NCBI GenBank assembly: GCA_945619025.1
Contig: CALZBJ010000002.1
Span: 1 to 64,000, forward strand
DNA: 64,000 nucleotides
DNA from: CALZBJ01 sp945619025
Lineage (GTDB): Bacteria > Pseudomonadota > Gammaproteobacteria > Cardiobacteriales > Wohlfahrtiimonadaceae
Direction of reading: 5' to 3'
The position numbers and the translations under genes were made by a program. Below the pieces are notes generated by a model. The model saw only the letters and a list, made by a program, of their open reading frames with translations. It was not told the DNA's origin and did not search any database. Within the stretch, counting starts at the first letter, position 1; each line of letters begins with the position of its first letter. Below, piece by piece: positions 1 through 8,338 of the stretch.

Positions 1-42
1 TGTTGAGTATGAGAATTATAAAGTGAATGTGTCCACTGCGGC

Positions 43-70
43 TTGACCAGAACACCGAAATCGTTATAAT
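43..70 (+). promoter_or_regulatory. Putative sigma70 promoter for folP-yheS
   Basis: A TTGACC -35 element (43-48) and a perfect TATAAT -10 element (65-70) are separated by 16 bp. Transcription would start near 77, about 60 bases before the folP start codon. This is the only strong promoter-like pair upstream of folP, and yheS follows after 16 bases, so it probably serves both genes. Confidence 0.7.
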
Positions 71-138
71 ATTGTGCGTCATTGCATCACTTATCACCCC
101 GTTCATTTCCGTTCACTGGAGAAGGCACCCCGCATATC

Positions 139-1014
139 ATGACTAAAATTCTACGCTTTAATCAAACATCGCTTCATTTCGATCGCACTCAAATTATGGG
201 CATTTTAAATGTCACCCCCAACTCATTTTCCGACGGGGGCGATTATTATGATGCCGACAAAGCGCTCGAACACGCCTATCAGATGATTGAAGAAGGTGCG
301 GATATTATCGATATTGGTGCAGAGTCTACCAATCCGAAAGCAACGCCCATTACCGCCGAAGAAGAGATTGCACGCCTCCTACCAGTCGTTAAAAAACTGG
401 CCACGCATATCAATGTACCGATCTCAATCGATACTTTTCGCGCTAAAACCATGGCGGTAATGATCGCGGAAGGCGCCGATATTATCAATGATGTTACCGG
501 ATTAAGTGACCCCGATTCCCTCCCCATCATTGCCAAAAGTGAGGCGGCGGTTTGCCTTATGCATCAACTTGGAAGTCATGAAAAGATGCATATTGAGGGC
601 GATCTCACCTATCCTGGAGGCATTACTCATTCGGTGACGGAACATCTCTTAAAGATCGCCTATCGCTGTGAAAATGCGGGGATTGATGCCTCGCGCATTA
701 TTTTAGACCCGGGCTTTGGCTTTGATAAAACCAATCCCGACCAGCTCTCGCTGCTTAACGAGATCCATCACCTAATCGGGACCGACTATCCCGTATTAGT
801 CGGCGTATCTCGCAAGCGATTAATTGGCGCAGTTACCCATGTGGACGTGGCAAAAGAGCGCCTTGCGGGTAATTTAAGTGCCGCGCTCTGGGCGATGAAT
901 GCCGGCACTGAAATCTTACGCGTGCACGATGTCAAAGCCACCAAAGAAGCATTTTTAATGTGGGAAGCGATCGAATCGGCAACGCCGACGCTCCCCTCAA
1001 ACGATTTAACTTAA
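139..1014 (+). CDS. folP: Dihydropteroate synthase
   Basis: FolP joins 6-hydroxymethyl-dihydropterin diphosphate to p-aminobenzoate to make dihydropteroate in folate synthesis, and is the sulfonamide target. The protein (291 aa) carries the family signatures MGILNVTPNSFSDGG near residue 20 and GADIIDIGAESTNP near residue 52, plus the later DPGFGFDK and GVSRKR pterin- and phosphate-binding segments. I place the start at the ATG at 139, behind GGAGAAGG (118-125). A TTG at 82 in the same frame would add 19 residues unlike the family. The usual partner glmM is not downstream; yheS follows after 16 bp instead. Cytoplasmic. Confidence 0.96.
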   Translation: MTKILRFNQTSLHFDRTQIMGILNVTPNSFSDGGDYYDADKALEHAYQMIEEGADIIDIGAESTNPKATPITAEEEIARLLPVVKKLATHINVPISIDTFRAKTMAVMIAEGADIINDVTGLSDPDSLPIIAKSEAAVCLMHQLGSHEKMHIEGDLTYPGGITHSVTEHLLKIAYRCENAGIDASRIILDPGFGFDKTNPDQLSLLNEIHHLIGTDYPVLVGVSRKRLIGAVTHVDVAKERLAGNLSAALWAMNAGTEILRVHDVKATKEAFLMWEAIESATPTLPSNDLT

Positions 1015-1030
1015 AACACTGCCAATATTT

Positions 1031-2944
1031 ATGATCGAATTTAGTAATCTCTCCATTCGCATGAACGCGAATCTCTTAATTGATGGTTTTTCCTTTACCC
1101 TCTCGCCGAAGATGCGTGTGGGCATTGTCGGGAAAAACGGCACCGGTAAAACGACTCTCTTCAATACGATTTTAGGACGTTTAGAGCCGGATAAGGGCGA
1201 TATCTATATCCCCAAAAATTATGTGATTGCCGAGGTTGCCCAAGAGATTCACGACACCTCGCTCACCGCCTTTGAATATATTTTATCGGGCGATGAAGAG
1301 CTCGCTGAGCTCCGTAAAGCTGAAGAGAAAGCGCTCCTTGAAGAGGATGGATTTGCCATTAGCGATATTCATCAACAGCTCGAACGCATCGATGGATACC
1401 GGGCCGATAGCCGTGCCTACCAGCTCCTTAAAGGGCTTGGATTTATTGAAGCGGATTATCATAAAAAAGTGCGCGAATTTTCGGGCGGATGGCGCATGCG
1501 TCTCAATATTGGTAAGGCGCTCATGTGTCGCTCCGATCTTCTCTTACTTGATGAACCGACGAACCACCTTGACTTTGAAACGGTGGTTTGGGTGGAAGAT
1601 TGGCTCAAAAATTATGGCGGCTCACTGATGGTGATCTCCCATGACAAAGAATTTCTCGACAATATCTGCACCCACATCATTCATCTCAATCAGCAAAAAG
1701 CAACCGCCTATACCGGAAACTACAGCGATTACCTGCGCCTCAGTGCGGAAAAATTGGCGCACCAACAAGCGCTCTATGAGAAAAATGAGAAGACTCGTGC
1801 CCATCTGCAACAATTTATCAATCGATTTGGCGCGAAAGCGACGAAGGCAAAACAAGCGCAAAGCCGTGTTAAAGCGCTTGAAAAACTGGAAGATATTGCG
1901 CCGGTGGTGGCAGAAAACGAATTTAAATTTAGCTTTAGAACGCCCGATCGCCTGCCCGATCCGCTCATTCGCATGGATGAAGTGGATTTTTCTTACGATG
2001 GCGAGCGCAACATTTTGCAAAACATCAATCTCACCATCACCCCCGAAACCCGTTATGGCATTTTAGGAAGAAATGGCGAGGGGAAATCGACGCTCATTAA
2101 ACTGATCGCGGGTGAACTTAGTACCGATCAAGGCCTAATCGTCGCCTCTGAGCATTTAAATGTGGGCTATTTCTCTCAGCATCAGGTGGAGTATCTTCGC
2201 CTTGATGAGACGCCGCTTTGGCATATTCAGCAGCTCGATAGCACGTTGATTACCCAAGAAGCGCGCAATTTCCTTGGCTCATTTGGCTTCCATGGGGAAA
2301 AGGTCGATGAAGCGATCGGCCCCTTTTCAGGCGGTGAAAAAGCCCGTCTTGCCCTTGCAATGATCGTCTATCAAAAGCCGAACCTACTCCTCCTTGACGA
2401 ACCGACGAACCACCTCGATATTGAGATGCGTGAAGCGATCGCCATTGCGCTGCAAGCCTTTGAGGGTGCGGTGCTGATGGTCTCCCACGATGCCTCGCTC
2501 TTAAAACTCTGTTGCGATGAATTTATGTTAGTCGCGAAAAAGACGCTCAAACCCTTTAAAGGCGACCTCGATGATTATCGTGATTACCTTATTGAGCAAA
2601 ATCGAGAAGCGAATCGTAAAGAAAATGGCACAACGGAAGCGCTTACCGCGCCGAAAAAAGAGACCTCTCAGCAGAGCCGTGAAGAGCGCAAACAGCTCAA
2701 CAATGAGCTCCGCCGGATTACCCGTGAAAAAGAGAGCGCCGAGAAAAAGATTCCGAAACTTGAAGATCAAATTGGCGAGATCGATGCGATTTTGGGCGAT
2801 CCTGAGACTTATAATACTCATTCGCCCCAAGCGATCGAGAAACTCAATGCTGATAAAGAGACCCTTGAAACGGAACTGATGACGCTTGAAGAACTTTGGC
2901 TGACCCATAGCGGACGCATTGAAGAGATTAACGAGCTGATTTAA
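1031..2944 (+). CDS. yheS: ABC-F family ATPase, YheS type
   Basis: This soluble protein has two ABC ATPase domains and no membrane segments, as in ABC-F factors that act on the ribosome. Domain 1 has Walker A GKNGTGKTT (about residue 35), signature FSGGWRMRL and Walker B LLLDEPTNHLD. Domain 2 repeats this with GRNGEGKST, FSGGEKARL and LLLDEPTNHLD. A charged linker joins the domains, and the last 90 residues form a Lys/Glu-rich coiled coil. The 637-residue length and N-terminal sequence match E. coli YheS rather than Uup or EttA. The exact substrate state on the ribosome cannot be read from sequence. It lies 16 bp after folP, probably co-transcribed. Confidence 0.93.
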   Translation: MIEFSNLSIRMNANLLIDGFSFTLSPKMRVGIVGKNGTGKTTLFNTILGRLEPDKGDIYIPKNYVIAEVAQEIHDTSLTAFEYILSGDEELAELRKAEEKALLEEDGFAISDIHQQLERIDGYRADSRAYQLLKGLGFIEADYHKKVREFSGGWRMRLNIGKALMCRSDLLLLDEPTNHLDFETVVWVEDWLKNYGGSLMVISHDKEFLDNICTHIIHLNQQKATAYTGNYSDYLRLSAEKLAHQQALYEKNEKTRAHLQQFINRFGAKATKAKQAQSRVKALEKLEDIAPVVAENEFKFSFRTPDRLPDPLIRMDEVDFSYDGERNILQNINLTITPETRYGILGRNGEGKSTLIKLIAGELSTDQGLIVASEHLNVGYFSQHQVEYLRLDETPLWHIQQLDSTLITQEARNFLGSFGFHGEKVDEAIGPFSGGEKARLALAMIVYQKPNLLLLDEPTNHLDIEMREAIAIALQAFEGAVLMVSHDASLLKLCCDEFMLVAKKTLKPFKGDLDDYRDYLIEQNREANRKENGTTEALTAPKKETSQQSREERKQLNNELRRITREKESAEKKIPKLEDQIGEIDAILGDPETYNTHSPQAIEKLNADKETLETELMTLEELWLTHSGRIEEINELI

Positions 2945-2994
2945 TCTCATCGGTATCTGCACGATTACGGTTATAGTTATAGAACCCTACACTC

Positions 2995-3032
2995 CCTACG
3001 CGCCCTTCCCCTTCGATAAAAGAGCGCGTAGG
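2995..3032. other. Inverted repeat between yheS and ydfG
   Basis: A 9-bp perfect inverted repeat, CCTACGCGC (2995-3003) and GCGCGTAGG (3024-3032), encloses a 20-nt loop. There is no T run after it on the plus strand, so it is not a classical intrinsic terminator. It could be an mRNA 3'-end stabiliser or a weak terminator for folP-yheS, or a structure just upstream of the ydfG ribosome binding site. Confidence 0.4.
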
Positions 3033-3066
3033 ATAGAGAGATTACACCATACAAAAGGAGAGAGTG

Positions 3067-3822
3067 ATGCGAGTCATTTTAATTTCTGGAGCCTCTGCCG
3101 GATTTGGGATGGAAGCGGCGAAAAAGTTTATTGAAAACGGCGATTTTGTCATCGGTCTTGCGCGCCGTAAAGAGCGTTTAGAGGAACTAAAATTGCTGCT
3201 TGGCGAACGTTTTTTACCGGTCGTTGCCGATGTAACCAATCATAAAAAACTGAAAAAAGCGATCGAATCAATCCCTGAACCCTTCAATCAGATCGATGTG
3301 CTTGTCAATAATGCGGGCCTTGCGCTTGGACAAGATCCGGCCTTTGAGGCAGATTTTTCCGACTGGGAAACCATGATCGATGTAAATACCAAAGGGCTTA
3401 CCTATTTAACCCATCTGGTGCTTCCACAAATGGTGGAGCGCAATCGCGGTTACATCATCAATCTCAGCTCAATCGCGGGCAATTATCCCTATAAAGGCTC
3501 CAATGTTTACGGCGCAACTAAGGCCTTTGTCACGCAATTTTCGCTCAATCTCAGAGCCGATCTTGTGGGAAAAAACATCCGCGTTACTAACGTCGAACCC
3601 GGGCTTTGCTCAGAAACAGAATTTTCCAATGTGCGCTTTAAAGGCGATGATGAGCGCGCTGCCGATGTCTACGCCGATGTAAAAGCGATCACCGGCGAAG
3701 ACGTGGCCAATATTTTAGTCTGGCTCTCCAATCAACCGGAGCACGTCAATATTAATCGCATTGAAATGATGCCAACGGCGCAAACCTTTAACGGACTGAC
3801 GGTTCATAAGGGCAAACTGTAA
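3067..3822 (+). CDS. ydfG: NADP-dependent SDR oxidoreductase, YdfG type (3-hydroxy acid dehydrogenase)
   Basis: This is a classical short-chain dehydrogenase with a Rossmann fold. GASAGFG near residue 8 binds the cofactor, NNAG follows near residue 81, and the catalytic Ser, Tyr and Lys lie in NLSSIAG and YGATK. The C-terminal half (EPGL, TEFSNVRFKGDD, HVNINRIEMMP) follows E. coli YdfG closely; that enzyme oxidises L-allo-threonine, serine and 3-hydroxypropionate and helps detoxify malonic semialdehyde. Length 251 aa against 248 in E. coli. The ATG at 3067 sits 6 bases after GGAG; a GTG one codon earlier is less likely. The gene ends at a terminator shared with alr. Confidence 0.9.
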   Translation: MRVILISGASAGFGMEAAKKFIENGDFVIGLARRKERLEELKLLLGERFLPVVADVTNHKKLKKAIESIPEPFNQIDVLVNNAGLALGQDPAFEADFSDWETMIDVNTKGLTYLTHLVLPQMVERNRGYIINLSSIAGNYPYKGSNVYGATKAFVTQFSLNLRADLVGKNIRVTNVEPGLCSETEFSNVRFKGDDERAADVYADVKAITGEDVANILVWLSNQPEHVNINRIEMMPTAQTFNGLTVHKGKL

Positions 3823-3861
3823 TTCAGAATGCATAATCCCGACTAAAAATCGGTATCAAAC

Positions 3862-3902
3862 AAAAAGGAGACTCAAGCTGATAACTTAAGTCTCCTTTTT
3901 TT
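3862..3902. terminator. Bidirectional terminator between ydfG and alr
   Basis: The arms AAAAAGGAGACT (3862-3873) and AGTCTCCTTTTT (3889-3900) form a 12-bp stem extended by a few pairs after one mismatch. There is a T run on the plus strand and, by symmetry, on the minus strand. It lies between two convergent genes and should stop both transcripts. Confidence 0.9.
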
Positions 3903-3910
3903 CCATCTTG

Positions 3911-4990
3911 TTAATCCACAATCTCAAAACGAATTCGCGGCGCTAGATGGGTGAAAATAGTATAGGGAATTGTCCCGCCCCAGAGTGCAACACGCTCAAT
4001 CGGGAGCGCATCACCAAAGAGCGTCACCGTCTCATTCCACGCTTCCATCGGCACAGAACGCAGATCGATCATCATCATATCCATCGCCGGCCGGCCAATA
4101 ATCGGCGCTTTATGCTCGCCCACCAAAACGTACGCCTCCGCTGAAATTTCACGAGGATACCCATCGGCATAACCCATCGCAATCACCCCGATCGGCATTG
4201 TTTCCGGTGCGGTAAATTTCGCCCCGTAACCCACCGTTTCGCCCTTTTCAATAATGGCCGTATGAATGATTTTTGTGGTGAGATTAATGAGCGGTTTAAG
4301 ATTAAAATCCGCGCCAGTCGTATCATCAATCGGCGAAACACCATAGAGCGAAATTCCAAAGCGAACGATGGCGTTATGAGTCTGCGGAAGCGTTAATACC
4401 GCAGCGGAATTGGCATTACTTTGAGGCGCATCGATTGTTTTTAGCGCTTCCATAATGGCGATCTGTTTTTCCGTTAAGGGAGAATCCGCCTCATCGGCGC
4501 AGGCAAAATGGGTCATCAAAGTGACCGATTTCACATTTTTTGATGAGCTCACACACTCGTAGATCGCCGGAATATCCACAGGATTAGCTCCGAGGCGATG
4601 CATGCCACTATCGACCTTTAAAAAGACATTGAGCGGTTTTTTAAGCTCCACATCGGTGAGCCATTTGAGCTGTTTGGCATTTGCGACCACCACTGCAAAA
4701 TTGTATTCAGATGCGGTGTAATACTCCTCTTGCTCAAACACGCCCTCTAAAAGCAGCACCGGCTTTTGCGCCCCAAATTCACGAATCTCAAGGGCCTCTT
4801 CAATGATCGCGACCGCCAAATAATCGATCACAGGATTGCGCTCAAGTTCAGGCAATAATAATGGCACCCGGTGTCCGTACGCATTCGCTTTAATTACCGC
4901 AACGTGCTGGCTCTCAGGTGAGCACGCGCGGAGCGTTTCAAGATTGTGTTTCAGTGCATTGATGGATAAATTTGCTTGTAATGGCCTCAT
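3911..4990 (-). CDS. alr: Alanine racemase
   Basis: Alr converts L-alanine to D-alanine for peptidoglycan, using pyridoxal phosphate. The PLP lysine lies in VIKANAYGH near residue 34, and the second catalytic residue, a tyrosine, in GISLYGVSPI near residue 248. The 359-residue length and two-domain layout (TIM barrel, then beta domain) are typical. The ATG at 4990 follows a very strong ribosome site (GGGGAGGAG on the minus strand). The gene is monocistronic: about 180 bp of non-coding DNA upstream and a shared terminator downstream. Whether it is the only alanine racemase in the genome, or a catabolic DadX paralogue, cannot be told here. Confidence 0.95.
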   Translation of the reverse strand: MRPLQANLSINALKHNLETLRACSPESQHVAVIKANAYGHRVPLLLPELERNPVIDYLAVAIIEEALEIREFGAQKPVLLLEGVFEQEEYYTASEYNFAVVVANAKQLKWLTDVELKKPLNVFLKVDSGMHRLGANPVDIPAIYECVSSSKNVKSVTLMTHFACADEADSPLTEKQIAIMEALKTIDAPQSNANSAAVLTLPQTHNAIVRFGISLYGVSPIDDTTGADFNLKPLINLTTKIIHTAIIEKGETVGYGAKFTAPETMPIGVIAMGYADGYPREISAEAYVLVGEHKAPIIGRPAMDMMMIDLRSVPMEAWNETVTLFGDALPIERVALWGGTIPYTIFTHLAPRIRFEIVD

Positions 4991-5101
4991 TTAGACTCCT
5001 CCCCATAAAGTCATTTTTTGTTGTTATTGCATTACATTTTTCATAAAAATTTTTCGTTTAAAACGCCTTCACACCATCGTAATCTACGCCGATGTAAAGG
5101 T

Positions 5102-5117
5102 TTGCTAAGCTTAGCAA
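5102..5117. repeat. 16-bp perfect palindrome upstream of alr
   Basis: TTGCTAAGCTTAGCAA reads the same on both strands. It sits in the 180-bp gap between alr and the gst terminator, about 110 bp before the alr start. It looks like a dimeric repressor or activator site, but I do not recognise the regulator, and no convincing alr promoter could be placed beside it. Confidence 0.5.
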
Positions 5118-5167
5118 GTTTTCAAAATTCCTTCAAAAAGATTTCCCGCTAAGATGGCAGGCGCTCG

Positions 5168-5197
5168 TAAAAAAAGGAGCTTATATCAAAGCTCCTT
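5168..5197 (-). terminator. Terminator of the glutathione transferase gene
   Basis: On the minus strand, AAGGAGCTT (5197-5189) pairs with AAGCTCCTT (5182-5174) around a 6-nt loop, and a run of seven T residues follows. It lies just after the stop codon of the gst-like gene at 5209. Confidence 0.9.
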
Positions 5198-5208
5198 CCG
5201 ATCCCTAA

Positions 5209-5868
5209 TTAATTAAAAAAGACCCCGCCATTTTTGGCCATATTTTTAATGAAGTTCTCTTTCCATTCTCGATCAATCATCGGCGCAATAAAGGGCTCAT
5301 TTAAGAGCGTAGTGCGAAGTGCGGCAAGCTTTGGAAAGCCGCTTAAAAGATCGCCCGAACGCAGCTCATCGACAATCACAAAGCGAGCAAACATCGGCGC
5401 AAGCACCAGATCCACTAACGAAAACTGATCCCGGCTAAAGTAGCGCGTATCAGGGTTTTTCTCATTTTCTAAAATCGCAAGCGTCGCTTTAAGCGCATCA
5501 AAATATTGATCGGCATCCTCTACGGTTTTAGTGCGCATCGACATATATTGAGGCCCGTAAAGTTCGCCTGCAACCCCTGCCCATGCGCGATCTTTCGCCC
5601 GGGAAATCGGACAGGTTTCATAGAGCGAATGCTCCGGATGCTCTTCTTCAATAAACTCTACAATCGCGAGCGACTCAAAGAGCACATCCCGTTCACTTAC
5701 CTTCATGACCGGCACTTTTCCAAGCGGTGACCACGCGTTAAACCAATCGGGCAACTCGCCATGAGGATCCAGCCACGTCAATTCATGCGCCACCTTTTTA
5801 TAATTGAGCGCAATCAACACGCGCTGAACAAAAGGACACAATGGATAACCCACTAATTGATAACTCAT
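5209..5868 (-). CDS. Glutathione S-transferase family protein
   Basis: The protein (219 aa) has an N-terminal thioredoxin-like domain with GYPLCPFVQRV near residue 10, the cis-proline segment GKVPVM and the glutathione-binding FESLAIVEF. An all-helical C-terminal domain follows. The CPFV motif places it among Cys-containing (omega/stringent-starvation-like) GST relatives that do deglutathionylation or conjugation; the substrate is not predictable. The ATG at 5868 follows AAAAGGAG by 5 bases. A GTG two codons upstream overlaps that ribosome site and is unlikely. It is divergent from ygfZ and has its own terminator. Confidence 0.85.
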   Translation of the reverse strand: MSYQLVGYPLCPFVQRVLIALNYKKVAHELTWLDPHGELPDWFNAWSPLGKVPVMKVSERDVLFESLAIVEFIEEEHPEHSLYETCPISRAKDRAWAGVAGELYGPQYMSMRTKTVEDADQYFDALKATLAILENEKNPDTRYFSRDQFSLVDLVLAPMFARFVIVDELRSGDLLSGFPKLAALRTTLLNEPFIAPMIDREWKENFIKNMAKNGGVFFN

Positions 5869-6086
5869 CTTCACTCCTTTTAGAGCCTTATTTTAAGCTC
5901 TCGGTTAAGCTAAAATATTGGGAATCGCCTCCCTCTTACACCACGGTTACACCCGTCAAAAAAGGGAAATATTCCTTCTGTATACTAACACACAACCGCC
6001 TGATTCATAGAGTGCTATGCGCTTTTCATCATCCCCCGATCAATCCATGTTAAGATAGGAAAATTACGAATAAAAGGAGACTTTAC

Positions 6087-6758
6087 ATGATTGAACTCTC
6101 AGCCATTCATCTCACCGGTGCCGATGCGAGTACCTTTATTCAAGGCCAAATCACCGCCGACATCAACCAACTTAATTTTATTGAGCAAACTGCCGAAAAC
6201 ACGGGGCTTGGGGCACTTTGTACCCATCAAGGCCGTGTGGTTGTTGTGATGTGGATTATCCGTCATGCTGAAGACGATATTGTACTCTTAATGCCAAGCG
6301 ATATGGCGGAGCAAATTAAAGCCCATCTTACCAAATTTGTCTTTATCTCTAAGGTGAAAATTGAGCTTAGAGAGGCGCTTGCGGACGAGCTTGCTACGCT
6401 TCCTGAAGATCTATTAATCCCTTGGATTACCCAAGCGACGACGGAAAAATTTGTGCCTCATATGTTAAGCCTCGATAAATTGAACGGCATTCACTTTAAA
6501 AAAGGGTGCTATACCGGACAAGAGGTGGTGGCGCGCATGGAGTATTTAGGCGCTCCGAAACGCCGTCTTGCAAAAATTACAGCAAGTAACGCAAAAGAAC
6601 TTGCCTATGGCGAAGAAATCATTAATGATGAGGATAAATCAGCGGGAACGATTATCTACTTTGAAGGGGATAATGCGCTCGCGGTGATTCAATTGAGCGC
6701 GAAAGAATCGGCGCTAAAACTTAATGAACCCATCACGATCGAACATATTTGGGAGTAA
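6087..6758 (+). CDS. ygfZ: Compact YgfZ/GcvT-like folate-binding protein
   Basis: YgfZ is a tetrahydrofolate-binding protein that supports iron-sulfur enzymes such as MiaB. The hallmark KGCYTGQE (residues 139-146, Cys141) is intact, as are the N-terminal TGADASTFIQGQITAD segment and the tail. The protein is only 223 aa, against 326 in E. coli. Comparing from memory, about 85 residues are missing from the middle, between VFISKVKIE and PWITQATTEKFVP. It is therefore an internally shortened form, not a truncated gene. The start at 6087 follows AAAAGGAG. pfkA begins 10 bp downstream. Confidence 0.88.
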   Translation: MIELSAIHLTGADASTFIQGQITADINQLNFIEQTAENTGLGALCTHQGRVVVVMWIIRHAEDDIVLLMPSDMAEQIKAHLTKFVFISKVKIELREALADELATLPEDLLIPWITQATTEKFVPHMLSLDKLNGIHFKKGCYTGQEVVARMEYLGAPKRRLAKITASNAKELAYGEEIINDEDKSAGTIIYFEGDNALAVIQLSAKESALKLNEPITIEHIWE

Positions 6759-6768
6759 AAACACTATC

Positions 6769-7803
6769 ATGGCGAACGGAAAACATATCGGGATTTTAAC
6801 CGCAGGCGGTGACTGTCAGGGGCTTAACGCAGCACTTCGAGGCGTTACCTTATCGGCGCTCAAAGAGGGCTGGAAAGTCACCGGGATTAATGACGGATTT
6901 GTTGGATTGGCAGAAATGGCGCACACGCCCCTCACCTTTGAAGATGTCTATCAAATCGCAGGGACCGGTGGCACCATTTTAGGAACCGGCCGTGGCGGTG
7001 GACGCGCACGCAATACTGAAGAGGCGGTCGCAAACTGCGTTGAGAGCTTTAAAAAACTGGAACTCGATGCCCTTGTTTGTCTTGGCGGCGATGGAACGCA
7101 ACGATTTGCCTCCTATCTCCATCAGGCGGGCATCCCGGTCGTCACCCTTCCGAAAACCATCGATAATGACATTGCGAAAACCGATGTCACCTTTGGCTAT
7201 GATACGGCGGTTCACGTCTCAGTGATGGCGCTCGATCGCCTTCGCACCACGGCCGATTCTCATCACCGTTTAATGATTTTAGAGGTGATGGGCCGCGATG
7301 CCGGTTGGTTAGCGGCGGGCGCAGCGCTTGGTGGCTCGGCGGATATCTGCCTGATTCCTGAGATGCCCTACTCGATGGAATCGCTCGTCAAATACATTAA
7401 CAAACATATCTATAACAAACGCTCGGCATTGCTTGTAATCGCGGAAGGCGCAGTCTCGGAAGAGAATCATGCGCTCGGTCTTAAACCAAAGAAACATGCC
7501 GAAGCGATTAAGATCGTCGATGCCATTCCAGAATTGACCGGAATGCAAGCCCGCTTAACGACGCTTGGCTATGTGAGCCGTGGCGGCGTGCCAACGGCAA
7601 GTGACCGAATTTTCGCAACCCAATGCGGGACTAAAGCAATTGAGCTCATTAAAAAGTCACAATACGGTGTGATGGTCGCGCAACAAAATGGTAAACTCAC
7701 CTCGGTGCCGATCGAGGAAGTGGCCGGAAAACCCCGTCTATTACCGCGCAATCATAGCCTCATTAAAACGATGCTCGACACCGGCGTCTGCATGGGCATT
7801 TAA
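6769..7803 (+). CDS. pfkA: 6-phosphofructokinase (group III / mixed type)
   Basis: It phosphorylates fructose 6-phosphate in glycolysis. Visible are the glycine-rich GGDCQGLNAALRGV (residue 13 on), LGGDGT, the catalytic PKTIDNDI with its aspartate base, and MGRDAGWLA for sugar binding. Length 344 aa. The residue after GGD is Gly, usual for ATP users, while the Lys in PKTIDND is usual for pyrophosphate enzymes; this Gly/Lys pair is known in group III ATP-dependent enzymes such as those of actinomycetes. ATP is therefore the likelier donor, without certainty. The ATG at 6769 uses GGGAG lying across the ygfZ stop. An ATG at 6724 inside ygfZ is rejected. Confidence 0.9.
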   Translation: MANGKHIGILTAGGDCQGLNAALRGVTLSALKEGWKVTGINDGFVGLAEMAHTPLTFEDVYQIAGTGGTILGTGRGGGRARNTEEAVANCVESFKKLELDALVCLGGDGTQRFASYLHQAGIPVVTLPKTIDNDIAKTDVTFGYDTAVHVSVMALDRLRTTADSHHRLMILEVMGRDAGWLAAGAALGGSADICLIPEMPYSMESLVKYINKHIYNKRSALLVIAEGAVSEENHALGLKPKKHAEAIKIVDAIPELTGMQARLTTLGYVSRGGVPTASDRIFATQCGTKAIELIKKSQYGVMVAQQNGKLTSVPIEEVAGKPRLLPRNHSLIKTMLDTGVCMGI

Positions 7804-7845
7804 CCCGAATCACACGCACTATAAAAATACTATCAAGGAGACATC

Positions 7846-8229
7846 ATGAAAAAAATTATTCATACTGATAACGCACCGAAAGCGGTGGGTCCTTATTCAC
7901 AAGCGAATGCGCTTGGTAACTTAGTCTTTACCTCAGGCCAAATTCCACTCGATCCTGCTACCATGCAAGTGGTCGAGGGCGATGTAAAAGCGCAAGCTCG
8001 TCAAACACTCCTTAACTTAAAAGCGGTACTTGAAGAGGCGGGAGCGGGCTTTGATAGCGTACTCAAAACCACCTGTTTCTTAGACGATATTAAAGACTTT
8101 GCCGCTTTTAATGAAGTCTATGCGGAGTTCTTCGGGTCTGAAAATACGCCTGCGCGCTCATGCTTTGAAGTCGGTAAATTACCGATGGGCGTATTAGTAG
8201 AAGTGGAAGCGATCGCTTACGTTAAATAA
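7846..8229 (+). CDS. ridA: RidA family enamine/imine deaminase
   Basis: RidA hydrolyses reactive 2-aminoacrylate and related imines released by PLP enzymes. The 127-residue protein carries GPYSQAN near residue 15, FTSGQIPLDP, and PARSCFEVGKLP near the C terminus, whose arginine binds the carboxylate and is required for activity. It forms trimers in the family. The start follows CAAGGAGACATC. It sits 42 bp after pfkA and is closed by a strong terminator, so it may be the last gene of ygfZ-pfkA-ridA. Confidence 0.94.
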   Translation: MKKIIHTDNAPKAVGPYSQANALGNLVFTSGQIPLDPATMQVVEGDVKAQARQTLLNLKAVLEEAGAGFDSVLKTTCFLDDIKDFAAFNEVYAEFFGSENTPARSCFEVGKLPMGVLVEVEAIAYVK

Positions 8230-8268
8230 GTTTACGCCTCCATTTTAATGTCGCTTTATTCAAGCGAT

Positions 8269-8307
8269 AAAAAACCGGCTCACAGAGTAATTCTGGAGCC
8301 GGTTTTT
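8269..8307. terminator. Bidirectional terminator between ridA and acrB
   Basis: CCGGCTC (8275-8281) pairs with GAGCCGG (8296-8302), flanked by AAAAAA and TTTTT, with an inner CAGA/TCTG extension. It serves the convergent ridA and acrB transcripts. Confidence 0.92.
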
Positions 8308-8338
8308 GTTTTTATAGTGTTTCTCTACTTGATCGTCA

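Noticed and set aside
82..138. TTG start giving folP 19 extra residues
   Set aside because: The added residues do not look like the FolP N terminus, and a ribosome site lies in front of the ATG at 139.
2995..3032. Intrinsic terminator after yheS
   Set aside because: The stem is good but no T run follows and the loop is 20 nt; kept only as an inverted repeat.
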